From Ardenticatenaceae bacterium (GTDB taxonomy: Bacteria; Chloroflexota; Anaerolineae; Promineifilales; Promineifilaceae): a stretch of 64,000 nucleotides of DNA. Position 1 is the stretch's first letter. Every line of letters starts with the position of its first letter. The notes under the pieces are model-generated. The model was not told the DNA's origin. It searched no databases and was given only the letters and a program-made list of their open reading frames with translations. The position numbers and the translations under genes were made by a program. The stretch covers positions 1 to 64,000 of the forward strand of contig JACKBU010000026.1 in assembly GCA_020634395.1 (NCBI GenBank). The letters are read 5' to 3'. Positions 52,103 to 61,343 of the stretch are shown here, piece by piece.

Positions 52103-53074
52103 ATGTCTTTTAGTGCGGGAAATGGCACAAATGGCGCCCGGCGCCAGCAGCTGGTTAAAGAGGCGGCCTTGCCAGAAACGGCCGTTTCTGCCCGTACCCC
52201 GCCGCCTGTCGAACTGACCGATGGCTGCCCTTATTTTGGCAGCATCGATGACCCGGCGACACGGTTTCTCTTTGCTTCACCGGCCGGCGCCTGCCACCGG
52301 GCCGAACCACCGGACCCGGTGGCCCTTGGTCACCAGCAAACCTGCTGCCTGACGGCGCAGCACACCGCCTGTCCCGTTTTCCGCCGCGCGGAAACGGGTC
52401 CCCTGCCGGCCGATTTACGCGCCGAACCGGCGAACGGCCGTGCCTGGTCTAAAAAGACCGCCTGGGCTGCTGCTGGTTTGCTGGTTGTGTTGGTTCTGGC
52501 AGCGGCCGTATGGTTGTTTGCCGGAGCGGGCGGCAGCCGGCGTTCGCTGGCCGCGCAGCCGGCGGGCATTTTGGCGGCTGCGGCCACAGCAACGCCCACC
52601 ATGGCAGCTACAAATACAAGTTCTCCTGTGGCTGAGGTTGTTGTGGCTGCTTCGTCCACGGCGTTCCCGGCGACAGCTACAGCCACGGCCACGTCTATGC
52701 CCACGTCTACCGCTACGCTGCTGCCAACGATCACGCCTTCACCGACGGCCGTGCCCTCAGCCACGCTGCCGGCCACCTTTACCCCCTCAGCCGCCATCAG
52801 CCCCACCTTGCTGCCAACGGCCGTGCCCCTGGTCATTGTCGACGTGCCGACCCTCAACGTGCGCCAGGGACCGGGCACCGCTTATTCCATTTTGGCGGCC
52901 GTCGAGCAGGGCGGGCAGTATGAAGTGGTGGGCCAATCTTTTAACGGTGAGTGGTGGCAGCTTTGCTGTTTTCTCGGTGAGCCAGGCTGGGTCATCGGCG
53001 AAGCGGTGACCATCACCGGCGATACGGCCAACGTGCCGGTTGTGAGTGTGGCTCCGGCAACCCTTGAGGAGTAG
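52103..53074 (+). CDS. Cys-rich/membrane/SH3b protein
   Basis: 323-residue protein. Its cytoplasmic N terminus has Cys42, Cys64, Cys81, Cys82 and Cys90 in a C-P-Y-F ... C-H-R ... Q-Q-T-C-C-L ... C-P-V-F pattern that looks like a small metal site. One membrane helix (about 120-141) follows, then a 95-residue Thr/Pro/Ala-rich linker and a bacterial SH3 domain (L-N-V-R-Q-G-P-G-T-A-Y then G-E-W-W-Q-L). The SH3b domain outside the cell probably binds peptidoglycan. A good AAAGGAG site lies before ATG 52103. Four ACGGCCGT copies, one in an 18-bp palindrome (52173-52190). Confidence 0.78.
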   Translation: MSFSAGNGTNGARRQQLVKEAALPETAVSARTPPPVELTDGCPYFGSIDDPATRFLFASPAGACHRAEPPDPVALGHQQTCCLTAQHTACPVFRRAETGPLPADLRAEPANGRAWSKKTAWAAAGLLVVLVLAAAVWLFAGAGGSRRSLAAQPAGILAAAATATPTMAATNTSSPVAEVVVAASSTAFPATATATATSMPTSTATLLPTITPSPTAVPSATLPATFTPSAAISPTLLPTAVPLVIVDVPTLNVRQGPGTAYSILAAVEQGGQYEVVGQSFNGEWWQLCCFLGEPGWVIGEAVTITGDTANVPVVSVAPATLEE

Positions 53075-53140
53075 CGCCATCCACACCTGTATTGGCGTGT
53101 GTTACAAAGCGTAGAGCATAAATTAAGGCCAGCGTCCCCT

Positions 53141-53827
53141 CTAGCCTTTTCTGGCGAAAACTTGATCGTAGTCTACCTGCCAGGGCAGCGTTTTGACGTC
53201 GCTGAAACCCAGGTCGGCCAGCAGCGCTTCGAACTGTTCTGTGTCCCGATAGCGGCCGACGAAGGTTTGCGCTTCCCAGCCGCGCCGCCGTGTGACCATC
53301 AGGCTGCCGCCGGGCCGCAACACGCGGGCCATTTCGCGCAGGGCAGCTTCGTCGGAGGGGAAAAATTCCAGCGCTTCCAGGCAGGTGACGCCGTGAAAGG
53401 TGTTGGCGGGGAAGGGCAGCGGCACGGCCGTTCCCGCCACCAGCGCGGCCCGCTGATGAAACGGCCGTAGTTTGGGCACGGCCACAGCCAGCATCTTGCG
53501 CGACGGTTCCAGGGCAACGACACGGCCGTTAAACGAAGGCTCTTCCAGCAAAAAGTAGGGCACGCGCCCGGTGCCGGCGGCCACATCCAGAATCAGGGGA
53601 GCGGGATGGGCAGGCAGGTGTTTGAGAAACGGCCGTACCACAAACAGGCGTTCGGCTTCCTCTTCAAACTGCTTGATGTTGTCATACTTGTGAGCGGTCA
53701 GGTCATACATCCATACCACTGCCCGCCGCCCCAGGTACACACCCTCGGTGATGACCACCAGCCAGTAAACCAGCGCTCCCAGCGCTGCCAGTACCACGAG
53801 AAGAATGAAAATCCAAATGAGTGTCAT
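53141..53827 (-). CDS. Membrane-anchored class I SAM-dependent methyltransferase
   Basis: 228-residue protein with one N-terminal membrane helix (residues 4-26) and a methyltransferase domain. Motif I is L-I-L-D-V-A-A-G-T-G-R-V-P near residue 80, followed by V-A-L-E-P-S-R-K-M-L and P-F-P-A-N-T-F-H-G-V-T-C as in UbiE-type enzymes. R-P-G-G-S-L-M-V-T-R-R-R-G follows near 183. The substrate is unknown; a lipid or quinone is plausible because of the anchor. Four ACGGCCGT palindromes cluster within 213 bases (53424-53636). Confidence 0.87.
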   Translation of the reverse strand: MTLIWIFILLVVLAALGALVYWLVVITEGVYLGRRAVVWMYDLTAHKYDNIKQFEEEAERLFVVRPFLKHLPAHPAPLILDVAAGTGRVPYFLLEEPSFNGRVVALEPSRKMLAVAVPKLRPFHQRAALVAGTAVPLPFPANTFHGVTCLEALEFFPSDEAALREMARVLRPGGSLMVTRRRGWEAQTFVGRYRDTEQFEALLADLGFSDVKTLPWQVDYDQVFARKG

Positions 53828-54003
53828 GAATAAGTGATCAGGTGTTCAGGTGTTTGGGTATTCAGATGGTTTGATTTTCTGTCATATTGGCGTGGAGTCA
53901 AGGGCAGAGGGCGGATGGTGACTCCAGAATTTCCACTTTCTGGTAGAAAATCCGTGCTATAATCCAACGACAATTTTAGCCATTACAAACTTGGGGTAGC
54001 TTT

Positions 54004-56826
54004 ATGTCTACAACATACGTCATCGTGGACGTGGAAACCACTGGATTGGATTCGCAGCGTGACGCTATCATCGAAGTGGCGGCCATTACCTTGCGCGACC
54101 ACGATATCCTGGATGAATTTACGTCGCTGGTCAATCCCTACCGGGAGATTCCCGCTTTCATCAGCAGCATGACCGGCATCAGCAACGACATGGTGGCCGA
54201 TGCCCCGACCATGTTTACCGTGCGTTCGCGGCTGCGCGGCATGTTGAGTGATCACGTGGTGGTGGGCCACAACGTTGACTTTGACCTGGGTTTTCTGAAT
54301 GAGGAGCGCCTGGGTGTAGGTAACCAGCGCATCGACACCCTCACGCTGGCTTCGATTTTGGTCCCTGAAGCGGGGCGGTACGACTTAGAATCGCTGGTTT
54401 ACCATCTGAACTTGCCCGATCCCCACAACGGGCAAACCCACCGCGCCCATGATGATGCGGAGCAGACAGTAGAGCTGTTCCTGGCGCTGCGCGAACGCGC
54501 GTTGGCGCTGGAAATGTGGCAGTTGGAAGAAATTGTGCAGGCCGGACGGCGCATCGCCTGGCCGGAAACGCTCTTTTTTGAGGACGTACTGGCGGAAAAG
54601 GCGCGGTCGGCGTTTAGCGACGGCCGTTCCCGCCCTGCCGGCCAGCGGCTGCCCGACCTCTTTCATCCGGAAAAACCAACCGGTCAGATTCCCGTGCCGC
54701 AGGAAAAACCGGAAATGTTAGAGGTAGACCTGCTGGCCGGCATGCTGGAGCCAGGCGGTCACTTCGAGCAGTTGTTCCCCGATTTTGAGTATCGGCCGCA
54801 GCAGGTGGAAATGATGACGGCCGTGGCCGAGGCTTTTAACCTTGGCACCCACACGCTGGTCGAAGCGGGCACGGGCACAGGCAAAAGTATGGCCTACCTG
54901 CTGCCGGCCGCCTTTTGGGCGGTGCAAAACGGCCGTCGCGTGGTCGTCTCCACCAACACCATCAACCTGCAAGACCAGCTCATCAACAAGGATTTGCCGG
55001 AACTGCGGCGCGTGCTGCCCTTTGAGCTGCGCGCCGCCATTCGCAAAGGGCGCAGCAACTACCTGTGCACGCGCCTGTTCCAACAAATGCGCCACAACGG
55101 CCCCAGCAGCGCCGACGATATGACACTTTATGCGCGCATCCTGCTCTGGCTGCCGCACAGCCAGACGGGCGACGTGGGCGAGATTGTGCTGCGCACGCCC
55201 AGCGAACGGCAGGCATGGTCGCGGCTAAACGGCGAAAACAAGGTGTGCACGGCCGAACACTGCGCCCAGGCACGCTGCCCGCTGCACATCGCCCGCATGC
55301 GCGCCGAGCAGGCCCACATCGTCATCGTCAACCATTCGCTGCTGCTGGCCGACATGGCCAGCGAAAATCACATCCTGCCTGCCTTTGTCGATTTGATCGT
55401 CGACGAAGCCCATCACCTGGAAGCGGCCGTTACCGATGGCCTCAGTTTTCGCGCCGACAAGCGTTTTCTAGAAGCGGTGCTGGACGATATTACCAAGCCC
55501 AACACCAGCCTGTTTGGGCAGGTGCAGACGCGCCTGCGCAGCCGCCTGCCGCGTGAACTGTATACTCCGCTGGAGACCTACATCGAAGGGATGCGCCGCG
55601 AAGCGCAGGATGCGGCCTTTCGACTGGATGACTTTTTTGCCACGTTGGGTTACTTCCTGAAGGATTATGTCAATCGCCGCAGCCAGTTTGCCGAGCAAAT
55701 TCGCCTGACAACGGCCGTGCGCGCCCAACCCGACTACAGCGAAGTAGAAATCGCCTGGGACAACCTGAACAAGCACCTTAAAAACCTGGTCACGGGCTTT
55801 GGCAAGCTGGCCGAAGGGCTGGGAGAACACATCTACAACTTTGATATTGAAGATGGTGAGGATTTGCAGCGTTCGTTGATGGGGAACGGCCGTGATCTGG
55901 AAGAAACGCGGCAAAACCTGGATCAGATTGTCCTGGCCCCCCGTGAAGACATGATCTATTGGGCCGAAGTATTTAAGGATCGCCTCTCGCTGCACGCGGC
56001 GCCGCTGCACGTGGGACCGCTGGTAGAAAAGCACATTTTTGGCGCGCTGGAGACGGTTATCCTTACATCTGCTACCATGCGCACGGCCGGCGCAGGAGCC
56101 TGGGACGAAGCCGATTTCACCTATTTGCGCCAGCGCCTGCACGCCCACGAGGCGCTGCAGCTGGCCGTAGGTTCCCCGTTCGATTACGAAAATTCCGTAC
56201 TGCTCTACCTGGCTACCGACATGCCGGAACCCAATCAGCCTGGCTACCAGCGCTATCTGGAAAACGCTATTATCGATGTCGCCAAAGCTCTGAGCGGCCG
56301 GACGATGGTCCTGTTTACGGCTTATGGCCAGCTCAACCAGACGGCGCAGGCCATTGAAGGCCCGTTGGCCGACGCGGGCATCGCGACGTTGGTGCAGGGG
56401 CGCAGCATGTCGCGCCAGCAGATGATGGAGCAGTTTAAGCTGGAAGGGAGCCGGGCGGTGCTGCTGGGCACGCGCTCGTTTTGGGAAGGGGTGGATATTC
56501 CAGGAGCGGCGCTGCAATGCGTGATCATTGCCAAACTGCCTTTTGACGTCCCTTCTGATCCGGTTTTTGCCGCTCGCTCGGAGACGTTTGACAATGCCTT
56601 CTTTGAATATTCGGTGCCGGAAGCGGTTTTGCGCTTCCGGCAGGGGTTTGGCCGCCTGATCCGGCGCGGCACGGATGAGGGTGTGGTTGCCGTGCTGGAC
56701 AAGCGGGTGTTGACGAAGCGGTATGGTCAGATGTTCCTGGATTCACTGCCGCCTTGTACCGTGCTGCGCCAGCGCACGGAGCGGTTGGGAGAACTGACAC
56801 TGCGCTGGTTAAATCGTGAGCGTTGA
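54004..56826 (+). CDS. dinG: DinG-family helicase with an N-terminal DnaQ-type exonuclease
   Basis: 940-residue protein. Residues 1-170 are a DEDDh exonuclease: V-D-V-E-T-T-G-L-D near 8, G-H-N-V-D-F-D near 88, and H-R-A-H-D-D-A near 146. From about 250 it is an XPD/DinG helicase with Walker A E-A-G-T-G-T-G-K-S near 287 and D-E-A-H-H at about 469. Four cysteines, C355, C415, C420 and C425, are placed as the [4Fe-4S] ligands of the family. Q-G-F-G-R-L-I-R-R-G-T near the C terminus is helicase motif VI. The same fusion is known in Firmicutes DinG, so it is not new by itself. It carries five ACGGCCGT copies. Confidence 0.93.
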   Translation: MSTTYVIVDVETTGLDSQRDAIIEVAAITLRDHDILDEFTSLVNPYREIPAFISSMTGISNDMVADAPTMFTVRSRLRGMLSDHVVVGHNVDFDLGFLNEERLGVGNQRIDTLTLASILVPEAGRYDLESLVYHLNLPDPHNGQTHRAHDDAEQTVELFLALRERALALEMWQLEEIVQAGRRIAWPETLFFEDVLAEKARSAFSDGRSRPAGQRLPDLFHPEKPTGQIPVPQEKPEMLEVDLLAGMLEPGGHFEQLFPDFEYRPQQVEMMTAVAEAFNLGTHTLVEAGTGTGKSMAYLLPAAFWAVQNGRRVVVSTNTINLQDQLINKDLPELRRVLPFELRAAIRKGRSNYLCTRLFQQMRHNGPSSADDMTLYARILLWLPHSQTGDVGEIVLRTPSERQAWSRLNGENKVCTAEHCAQARCPLHIARMRAEQAHIVIVNHSLLLADMASENHILPAFVDLIVDEAHHLEAAVTDGLSFRADKRFLEAVLDDITKPNTSLFGQVQTRLRSRLPRELYTPLETYIEGMRREAQDAAFRLDDFFATLGYFLKDYVNRRSQFAEQIRLTTAVRAQPDYSEVEIAWDNLNKHLKNLVTGFGKLAEGLGEHIYNFDIEDGEDLQRSLMGNGRDLEETRQNLDQIVLAPREDMIYWAEVFKDRLSLHAAPLHVGPLVEKHIFGALETVILTSATMRTAGAGAWDEADFTYLRQRLHAHEALQLAVGSPFDYENSVLLYLATDMPEPNQPGYQRYLENAIIDVAKALSGRTMVLFTAYGQLNQTAQAIEGPLADAGIATLVQGRSMSRQQMMEQFKLEGSRAVLLGTRSFWEGVDIPGAALQCVIIAKLPFDVPSDPVFAARSETFDNAFFEYSVPEAVLRFRQGFGRLIRRGTDEGVVAVLDKRVLTKRYGQMFLDSLPPCTVLRQRTERLGELTLRWLNRER

Positions 56827-56870
56827 AAGACGATTTGTCAGGATTTAGAGCGAAGATACCCGCATACTTC

Positions 56871-56915
56871 GTTTTGGGTTTGACGGCTTTGGCGTAAAAC
56901 CCAAAACACTTTTTT
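56871..56915 (+). terminator. Intrinsic terminator after dinG
   Basis: An 11-bp stem, GTTTTGGGTTT with AAACCCAAAAC, closes a 15-base loop and is followed two bases later by six T. The 218-base region between dinG and the lipoprotein gene otherwise has no visible gene. Confidence 0.8.
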
Positions 56916-57044
56916 CCATCAACCTTGATAGAATCCCCAGGTCACAGAAATAGGTAATTAGTGCTATTTCCAAAAGTGCGATCGAGCGACCACAATTGTA
57001 GAAAAAGCACCTTGTTTTTTCTTAAACCTACAGGAGGTTTCCCC

Positions 57045-59057
57045 ATGAGATTTTATCGTTCACGTATGTTGATAGGGCTAACGGCCGTTCTCGTTTTGCT
57101 GCTGGCCCTGGCGGCGTGCGGCGGCGGCGAGGAAGTTGTGCCCACGCCAGAACCGCCGCAGGCGACCGATGTTCCCGCCCCAACGGACACACCCGAACCC
57201 CCGCCTCCGACGGACACGGCCGTGCCCGTGCCCACAGATACGCCCGAACCCACGGCCACTGCTGTCCCAGAGCCGGTGGCCGCCCTGACCGATTTTGTCA
57301 GCGAAGAAGCGGGCCTGAGCCTCAGTTACCCCGAAGGCTGGTTTGAAGGCGGGCTGCCGGGCTTCAACATTTTCGCATCCACCGAAGCCGCTCTCACCGG
57401 CGACAATCCGGGTACCGACGGACCGGTAGCCCTGGTTGTGACCGGTTCAACGAGCGATTTCACCTCGACCGATCCGGAAGAAGCTATCAACGAGGTCATC
57501 ACGGAGTTTGATCTGGGCGATAACGATACGATAGTCGAAGGTCCAACCGCTTTTACCGTCAATGGCCAGGATGCCGTCTACACCATTATTGAGACAGAAA
57601 GCGATAATGGCGATCCCCTCACGGCCTATGTTGCCCTGGTGATCAACGGCGACTATTCCGCCATTCTGGTTGGTGCGGCCCCAAGAGATCAGGCCAAGGA
57701 GTACATGGGCACGTTTGCAGCCATGGCCGAGACCATTGAGGTCAGCGAACCGGCTGCGACGACTTCGGACGTCAGCACGGGCGACCAGGTTTCCGAGGGA
57801 ATTTTGCTGTATGGCGACAGCGTCGAGGCCAGCCTGACGGATGCCGGTTCCTCTAGTTGGGACTTCATCGGTCTGGAAGGCGAGGTCGTGAATGTGACGG
57901 TGGAGCCGCAGGGCGACCTGGACGTGGTAGTCGATATTCTGGATGAAAGCGGCGCTTCCATTTTGGATTTCCCGGTGGACAATTCCTTTGGCGTAGAAGA
58001 AATCACGGATCTGGCGATTCCCGGCAGCGGCACCTTCACGATTGTGGTATCCGGCTATGATGGGGCTACAGGTGATTATTCCCTGACGTTGACGGAAGCA
58101 GGCACTGGAGTAGCAGCGGGTGACGTCAGTGGACAAATCGTCTACAGTGAAATCACTTCTGGTTCTGTCGATGGAATCAATGAAGCTTTGTACACCTTTG
58201 AAGCCACAGGCGGTGAGTATGTAGACATCACCGTCTCGCCGACGAGTGAGGAAATGGACGTGGTGGTGGACGTGCTGGACGCAAACGGCCGTTCCCTCCT
58301 GGATGAACCGGCCGATAACTCTTACGACACCGAATACATCCGCATTTTGCCCATCCCCGAAGATGGCACGTATACACTTTCGGTAAGCGGTTATGATGGT
58401 GCAGCAGGCGATTTCGACATTTTGGTGGAGGAGTCGTACCTCAGCCAACCGGCTAACTTCCTCTTTGCCTCCGACGAATTGACCGACGCGGAAGAGACCC
58501 ATGACTTCCCCTTCTACGCCTTTGCCGATGACCTGGTTGTTGCTCAGGTAGACCCGGTGGAATTGGAGTTCGACGTGGTGCTGCAAGTTTACAGCGACGC
58601 GAGTAATGAAATGCTCGATGAAGTGGATGCCAACACCGGTTTTGAAGAACTGCTCTTCACCGTTCCCGAAGATGGAAATTACTATTTCCGGATAGTTGGG
58701 TTTGAAGGCAGCACGGGCAGCTATGACATCACGCTGGTTGGTTCAGATCTGGTGACATTTGAAACGGCCGTGGGCGATCAGATCATCGGCCGCTTTGGTC
58801 CGGATAGCTACATGGAATACATGATTCGCGCTTCGGCCGGCGACACCATCAATCTGGTTGCCAAGACCGAAGACGACCTCGACCTGATCCTGCAAATCCG
58901 CGATTTCGATGACAACGTTCTGGCCGAAGCCGACGATGGTTTTTCCGGCGAAGGCGAGGAACTAAGCTACACCTTCGAACAGGAAGATGTTTATATTATC
59001 CGCGTCAGCGATTTCTTTGAAGCAGGTTCGGGTAAGTTTATCCTGTCAATCGAGTAA
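57045..59057 (+). CDS. Surface lipoprotein with four pre-peptidase-like (PPC) beta repeats
   Basis: 670-residue protein. Starting at ATG 57045, which has a perfect AGGAGG site, it has a signal peptide ending in L-A-L-A-A-C-G-G-G. A Pro/Thr linker (P-T-D-T-P-E-P-P) follows, then a PsbP-like domain (about 80-240, S-Y-P-E-G-W-F). Four tandem beta repeats of about 100 residues follow, each with a D-x-D-x-V-V-D-x-L-D/V-L-Q-V core and G-x-Y-x-x-x-V-S-G-Y-D-G-A-T-G-D-Y/F close. The repeats resemble bacterial pre-peptidase C-terminal domains. It is probably a cell-surface adhesin or binding protein. A terminator follows. Confidence 0.83.
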   Translation: MRFYRSRMLIGLTAVLVLLLALAACGGGEEVVPTPEPPQATDVPAPTDTPEPPPPTDTAVPVPTDTPEPTATAVPEPVAALTDFVSEEAGLSLSYPEGWFEGGLPGFNIFASTEAALTGDNPGTDGPVALVVTGSTSDFTSTDPEEAINEVITEFDLGDNDTIVEGPTAFTVNGQDAVYTIIETESDNGDPLTAYVALVINGDYSAILVGAAPRDQAKEYMGTFAAMAETIEVSEPAATTSDVSTGDQVSEGILLYGDSVEASLTDAGSSSWDFIGLEGEVVNVTVEPQGDLDVVVDILDESGASILDFPVDNSFGVEEITDLAIPGSGTFTIVVSGYDGATGDYSLTLTEAGTGVAAGDVSGQIVYSEITSGSVDGINEALYTFEATGGEYVDITVSPTSEEMDVVVDVLDANGRSLLDEPADNSYDTEYIRILPIPEDGTYTLSVSGYDGAAGDFDILVEESYLSQPANFLFASDELTDAEETHDFPFYAFADDLVVAQVDPVELEFDVVLQVYSDASNEMLDEVDANTGFEELLFTVPEDGNYYFRIVGFEGSTGSYDITLVGSDLVTFETAVGDQIIGRFGPDSYMEYMIRASAGDTINLVAKTEDDLDLILQIRDFDDNVLAEADDGFSGEGEELSYTFEQEDVYIIRVSDFFEAGSGKFILSIE

Positions 59058-59100
59058 GAGTCTATCGTTTTGCCGGCCGATCGGGCCGTAAATTAACCAG

Positions 59101-59135
59101 AAAGGCCGCCGGGGGAGAACGTCGGCGGCCTTTTT
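59101..59135 (+). terminator. Intrinsic terminator after the PPC lipoprotein
   Basis: A perfect 11-bp stem, AAAGGCCGCCG with CGGCGGCCTTT, with a run of five T at 59131-59135. Confidence 0.93.
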
Positions 59136-59236
59136 GCGTATCTGATTTGACCCTGATGGGTTATAAAAGGGGTATGTGAGACGGCCGTTCTGCCTTATCC
59201 CTTTCGGCAGGCGGCCTTATTTTGGGAAAAGTGCGC

Positions 59237-60490
59237 ATGAATCTAAACAAACGACGCGTCGTCATTACCGGGATGGGGACCATCAATCCGTTAGGCCACG
59301 ATGTAGCCTCGACCTGGCAGCGTGCGCTCAAGGGCCAGAGCGGCGTTGGCCCTATTACCCTCTTCGACGCCAGCGACCTGAAGACCCAGATTGCCGGCGA
59401 GGTAAAGGATTTTGACCCCGAGAGCCTGTTTGGGCGCAAAGACGCGCGCCGTATGGACCGCGTGACACAGTTGGCGCTGGCGGCGGCTCAACAGGCCATC
59501 AACGACGCCCAACTGCCCATTTCGGAATCCAACCGCCACCGCATGGGTGTGATTATCGGCAGCGGAATGGGCATTATGCAGCCGATTATCGACAGCCAAC
59601 AGACGCTGCAGGAGCGGGGCGGCAACCGGGTAAGCCCATTTTTTGTGCCCATGATGCTGGCCGACACGCCGGCCGCGCTTATTTCCATCCAGTTTGGGCT
59701 ATGCGGGCCGAACCTGGTTTTATTTACGGCCTGCGCCAGCGGTAACAACGCGCTGGGCGAGGCCATGCGTCAGGTGCAGGCGGGCTCGGCCGATGTGATG
59801 CTGGCCGGAGGTACGGAAGCGTGCATCCTGCCGCTGGCTATGGCCGGATTTGGGGTGATGGGGGCCATTTCCACGCGTAACGATGCGCCGCAGGCGGCGT
59901 CACGGCCGTTTGACCGGACTCGTGACGGCTTTGTGGTCAGTGAGGGGGCGGCCGTGTTGGTGCTGGAAGAACTGGACCATGCTCTGGCAAGGCAGGCCAC
60001 CATTTACGGAGAACTGGCGGGTTATGGGGCCACGGCTGACGCTTATCACATTTCTATGCCGGCGGAAGATGGGACCGGGGCGGCGCAGGCGATGGCCCTG
60101 GCGTTAGAAGAGGCGGGGATACGGCCGTCAGACGTCCACTACATCAACGCCCACGGCACCAGCACCCCCCTCAACGATAAAAGTGAAACGGCAGCCATCA
60201 AAAAAGTCTTCGGCGAAGCCGCCTACAACGTGCCGATCAGTTCAACCAAATCGGTTCACGGACATTTGCTGGGGGCCACCGGGGCGTTAGAAGCCATTCT
60301 TTGCCTGCAGGCTCTAAACGAAGGCCTGATTCCGCCCACCATCAACTACCAAACGCCCGATCCCGACTGCGACCTGGACTACGTGCCGAACGAGGCACGT
60401 CCGGCCGAACTGCAAACTGCCCTATCCAACACGTTTGGTCTGGGCGGGCACAACGCCACGCTGGTATTTCGTCGCTGGTCAGGCTCCTAA
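59237..60490 (+). CDS. fabF: Beta-ketoacyl-ACP synthase II
   Basis: 417-residue thiolase-fold condensing enzyme of fatty-acid elongation. The catalytic triad is visible: Cys in T-A-C-A-S-G-N-N-A-L near 163, His in N-A-H-G-T-S-T-P-L near 306 and His in K-S-V-H-G-H-L-L-G-A-T-G near 342. The end G-F/L-G-G-H-N-A-T-L-V is typical. ATG 59237 is chosen over a TTG at 59222 because homologues begin R-R-V-V-I-T-G-M-G. No other fab gene or acyl carrier protein is adjacent. It converges with the next gene, with two bases between stops. Confidence 0.95.
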   Translation: MNLNKRRVVITGMGTINPLGHDVASTWQRALKGQSGVGPITLFDASDLKTQIAGEVKDFDPESLFGRKDARRMDRVTQLALAAAQQAINDAQLPISESNRHRMGVIIGSGMGIMQPIIDSQQTLQERGGNRVSPFFVPMMLADTPAALISIQFGLCGPNLVLFTACASGNNALGEAMRQVQAGSADVMLAGGTEACILPLAMAGFGVMGAISTRNDAPQAASRPFDRTRDGFVVSEGAAVLVLEELDHALARQATIYGELAGYGATADAYHISMPAEDGTGAAQAMALALEEAGIRPSDVHYINAHGTSTPLNDKSETAAIKKVFGEAAYNVPISSTKSVHGHLLGATGALEAILCLQALNEGLIPPTINYQTPDPDCDLDYVPNEARPAELQTALSNTFGLGGHNATLVFRRWSGS

Positions 60491-60492
60491 AA

Positions 60493-61308
60493 TCAACTTT
60501 CTTCAGCCGGTTTTAGTTCGCCAATGCGTGTCAATTTTTCTTCCAGGTCAACGGCCGTTGACTGCATCCCTTCTTCCACATGAGGGTAGGCCAACCAAAC
60601 GAGCGAAAAGCCAAAAATTGCCCCCGTCAGCAGCCGCAGCCAGGGCGTGCTTTCGCGTAGGGGAAAAATGTTGTTGAGGAAGCCAAGAGCCGGGCTGGCC
60701 GTGCCATATTGGCTGAACAGCTGGCTAAAACCATCCAAAGCGATAGGCCCCATGCCAAAAATAAGAAAGGCCCATAGGGGTAAGGGCTTGATTTTGTAAC
60801 GCTTACGCAGCAGGCCATAAAGCAATCCACCAAGCAAGACAAACAAGTAAATGCCAATATCGCGCTCGCAGAGGGCCATCTTGTAGCCCATTTGCTCGTT
60901 GCCTACAAAGCGGCGCGCTGCCAGCAGGAACGTCATCCACTGGGCCGGGTCGGTAGAGATGCCGGCGAATTCTGGCACGTCTGGCATGTAAGCCTCGATT
61001 GGCGTCAGGTCTGTGCCGGCAATAGCGCGCGGATAGGCGATCTGGTCCCCGAAGAGGAAGAAGGAGCGCGAGGCCATTTGATGGCACATCGGGCTGTAGA
61101 CGGTGTAGATGACGCGCCCGGCGCCGGTCAGTCCGGTTTCCATCAAGACAGGCGCCAGCATCGGCAGGCCCACGTAAATGGCGATGGCGATGTTAAAGAC
61201 TGCCAGCCAGTGGCGGCTGAAGTGGTAGATGAGTTTGTCTATGCCGACAACCAGGGAGCGCTGACGGCCGGTTACCGGCTTTTTTTGCGGTGAATAAGGA
61301 GAGGTCAT
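60493..61308 (-). CDS. DUF2085 membrane protein
   Basis: 271-residue protein with several hydrophobic helices. It has V-Y-S-P-M-C-H-Q-M-A-S-R-S-F-F, the family motif with the Cys-His-Gln, near residue 73, M-A-L-C-E-R-D-I near 144 and L-P-L-W-A-F-L-I-F-G-M-G-P-I-A-L-D-G near 176. The function of the family is unknown. It is last in a minus-strand run of cytochrome c biogenesis genes, 35 bases after the thioredoxin-like gene. Confidence 0.87.
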   Translation of the reverse strand: MTSPYSPQKKPVTGRQRSLVVGIDKLIYHFSRHWLAVFNIAIAIYVGLPMLAPVLMETGLTGAGRVIYTVYSPMCHQMASRSFFLFGDQIAYPRAIAGTDLTPIEAYMPDVPEFAGISTDPAQWMTFLLAARRFVGNEQMGYKMALCERDIGIYLFVLLGGLLYGLLRKRYKIKPLPLWAFLIFGMGPIALDGFSQLFSQYGTASPALGFLNNIFPLRESTPWLRLLTGAIFGFSLVWLAYPHVEEGMQSTAVDLEEKLTRIGELKPAEES

Positions 61309-61343
61309 GGCGTATTCCTAATGCGGCACGGGGTCGCCGCTAT

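Noticed and set aside
54004..56826. DnaQ-DinG fusion as a novel architecture
   Set aside because: The same exonuclease-helicase fusion is known for DinG in Firmicutes, so it is noted as a feature but not as new.
56871..57044. A riboswitch or small RNA before the PPC lipoprotein gene
   Set aside because: Only a terminator hairpin and a ribosome-binding site are visible. No conserved riboswitch core was recognised.
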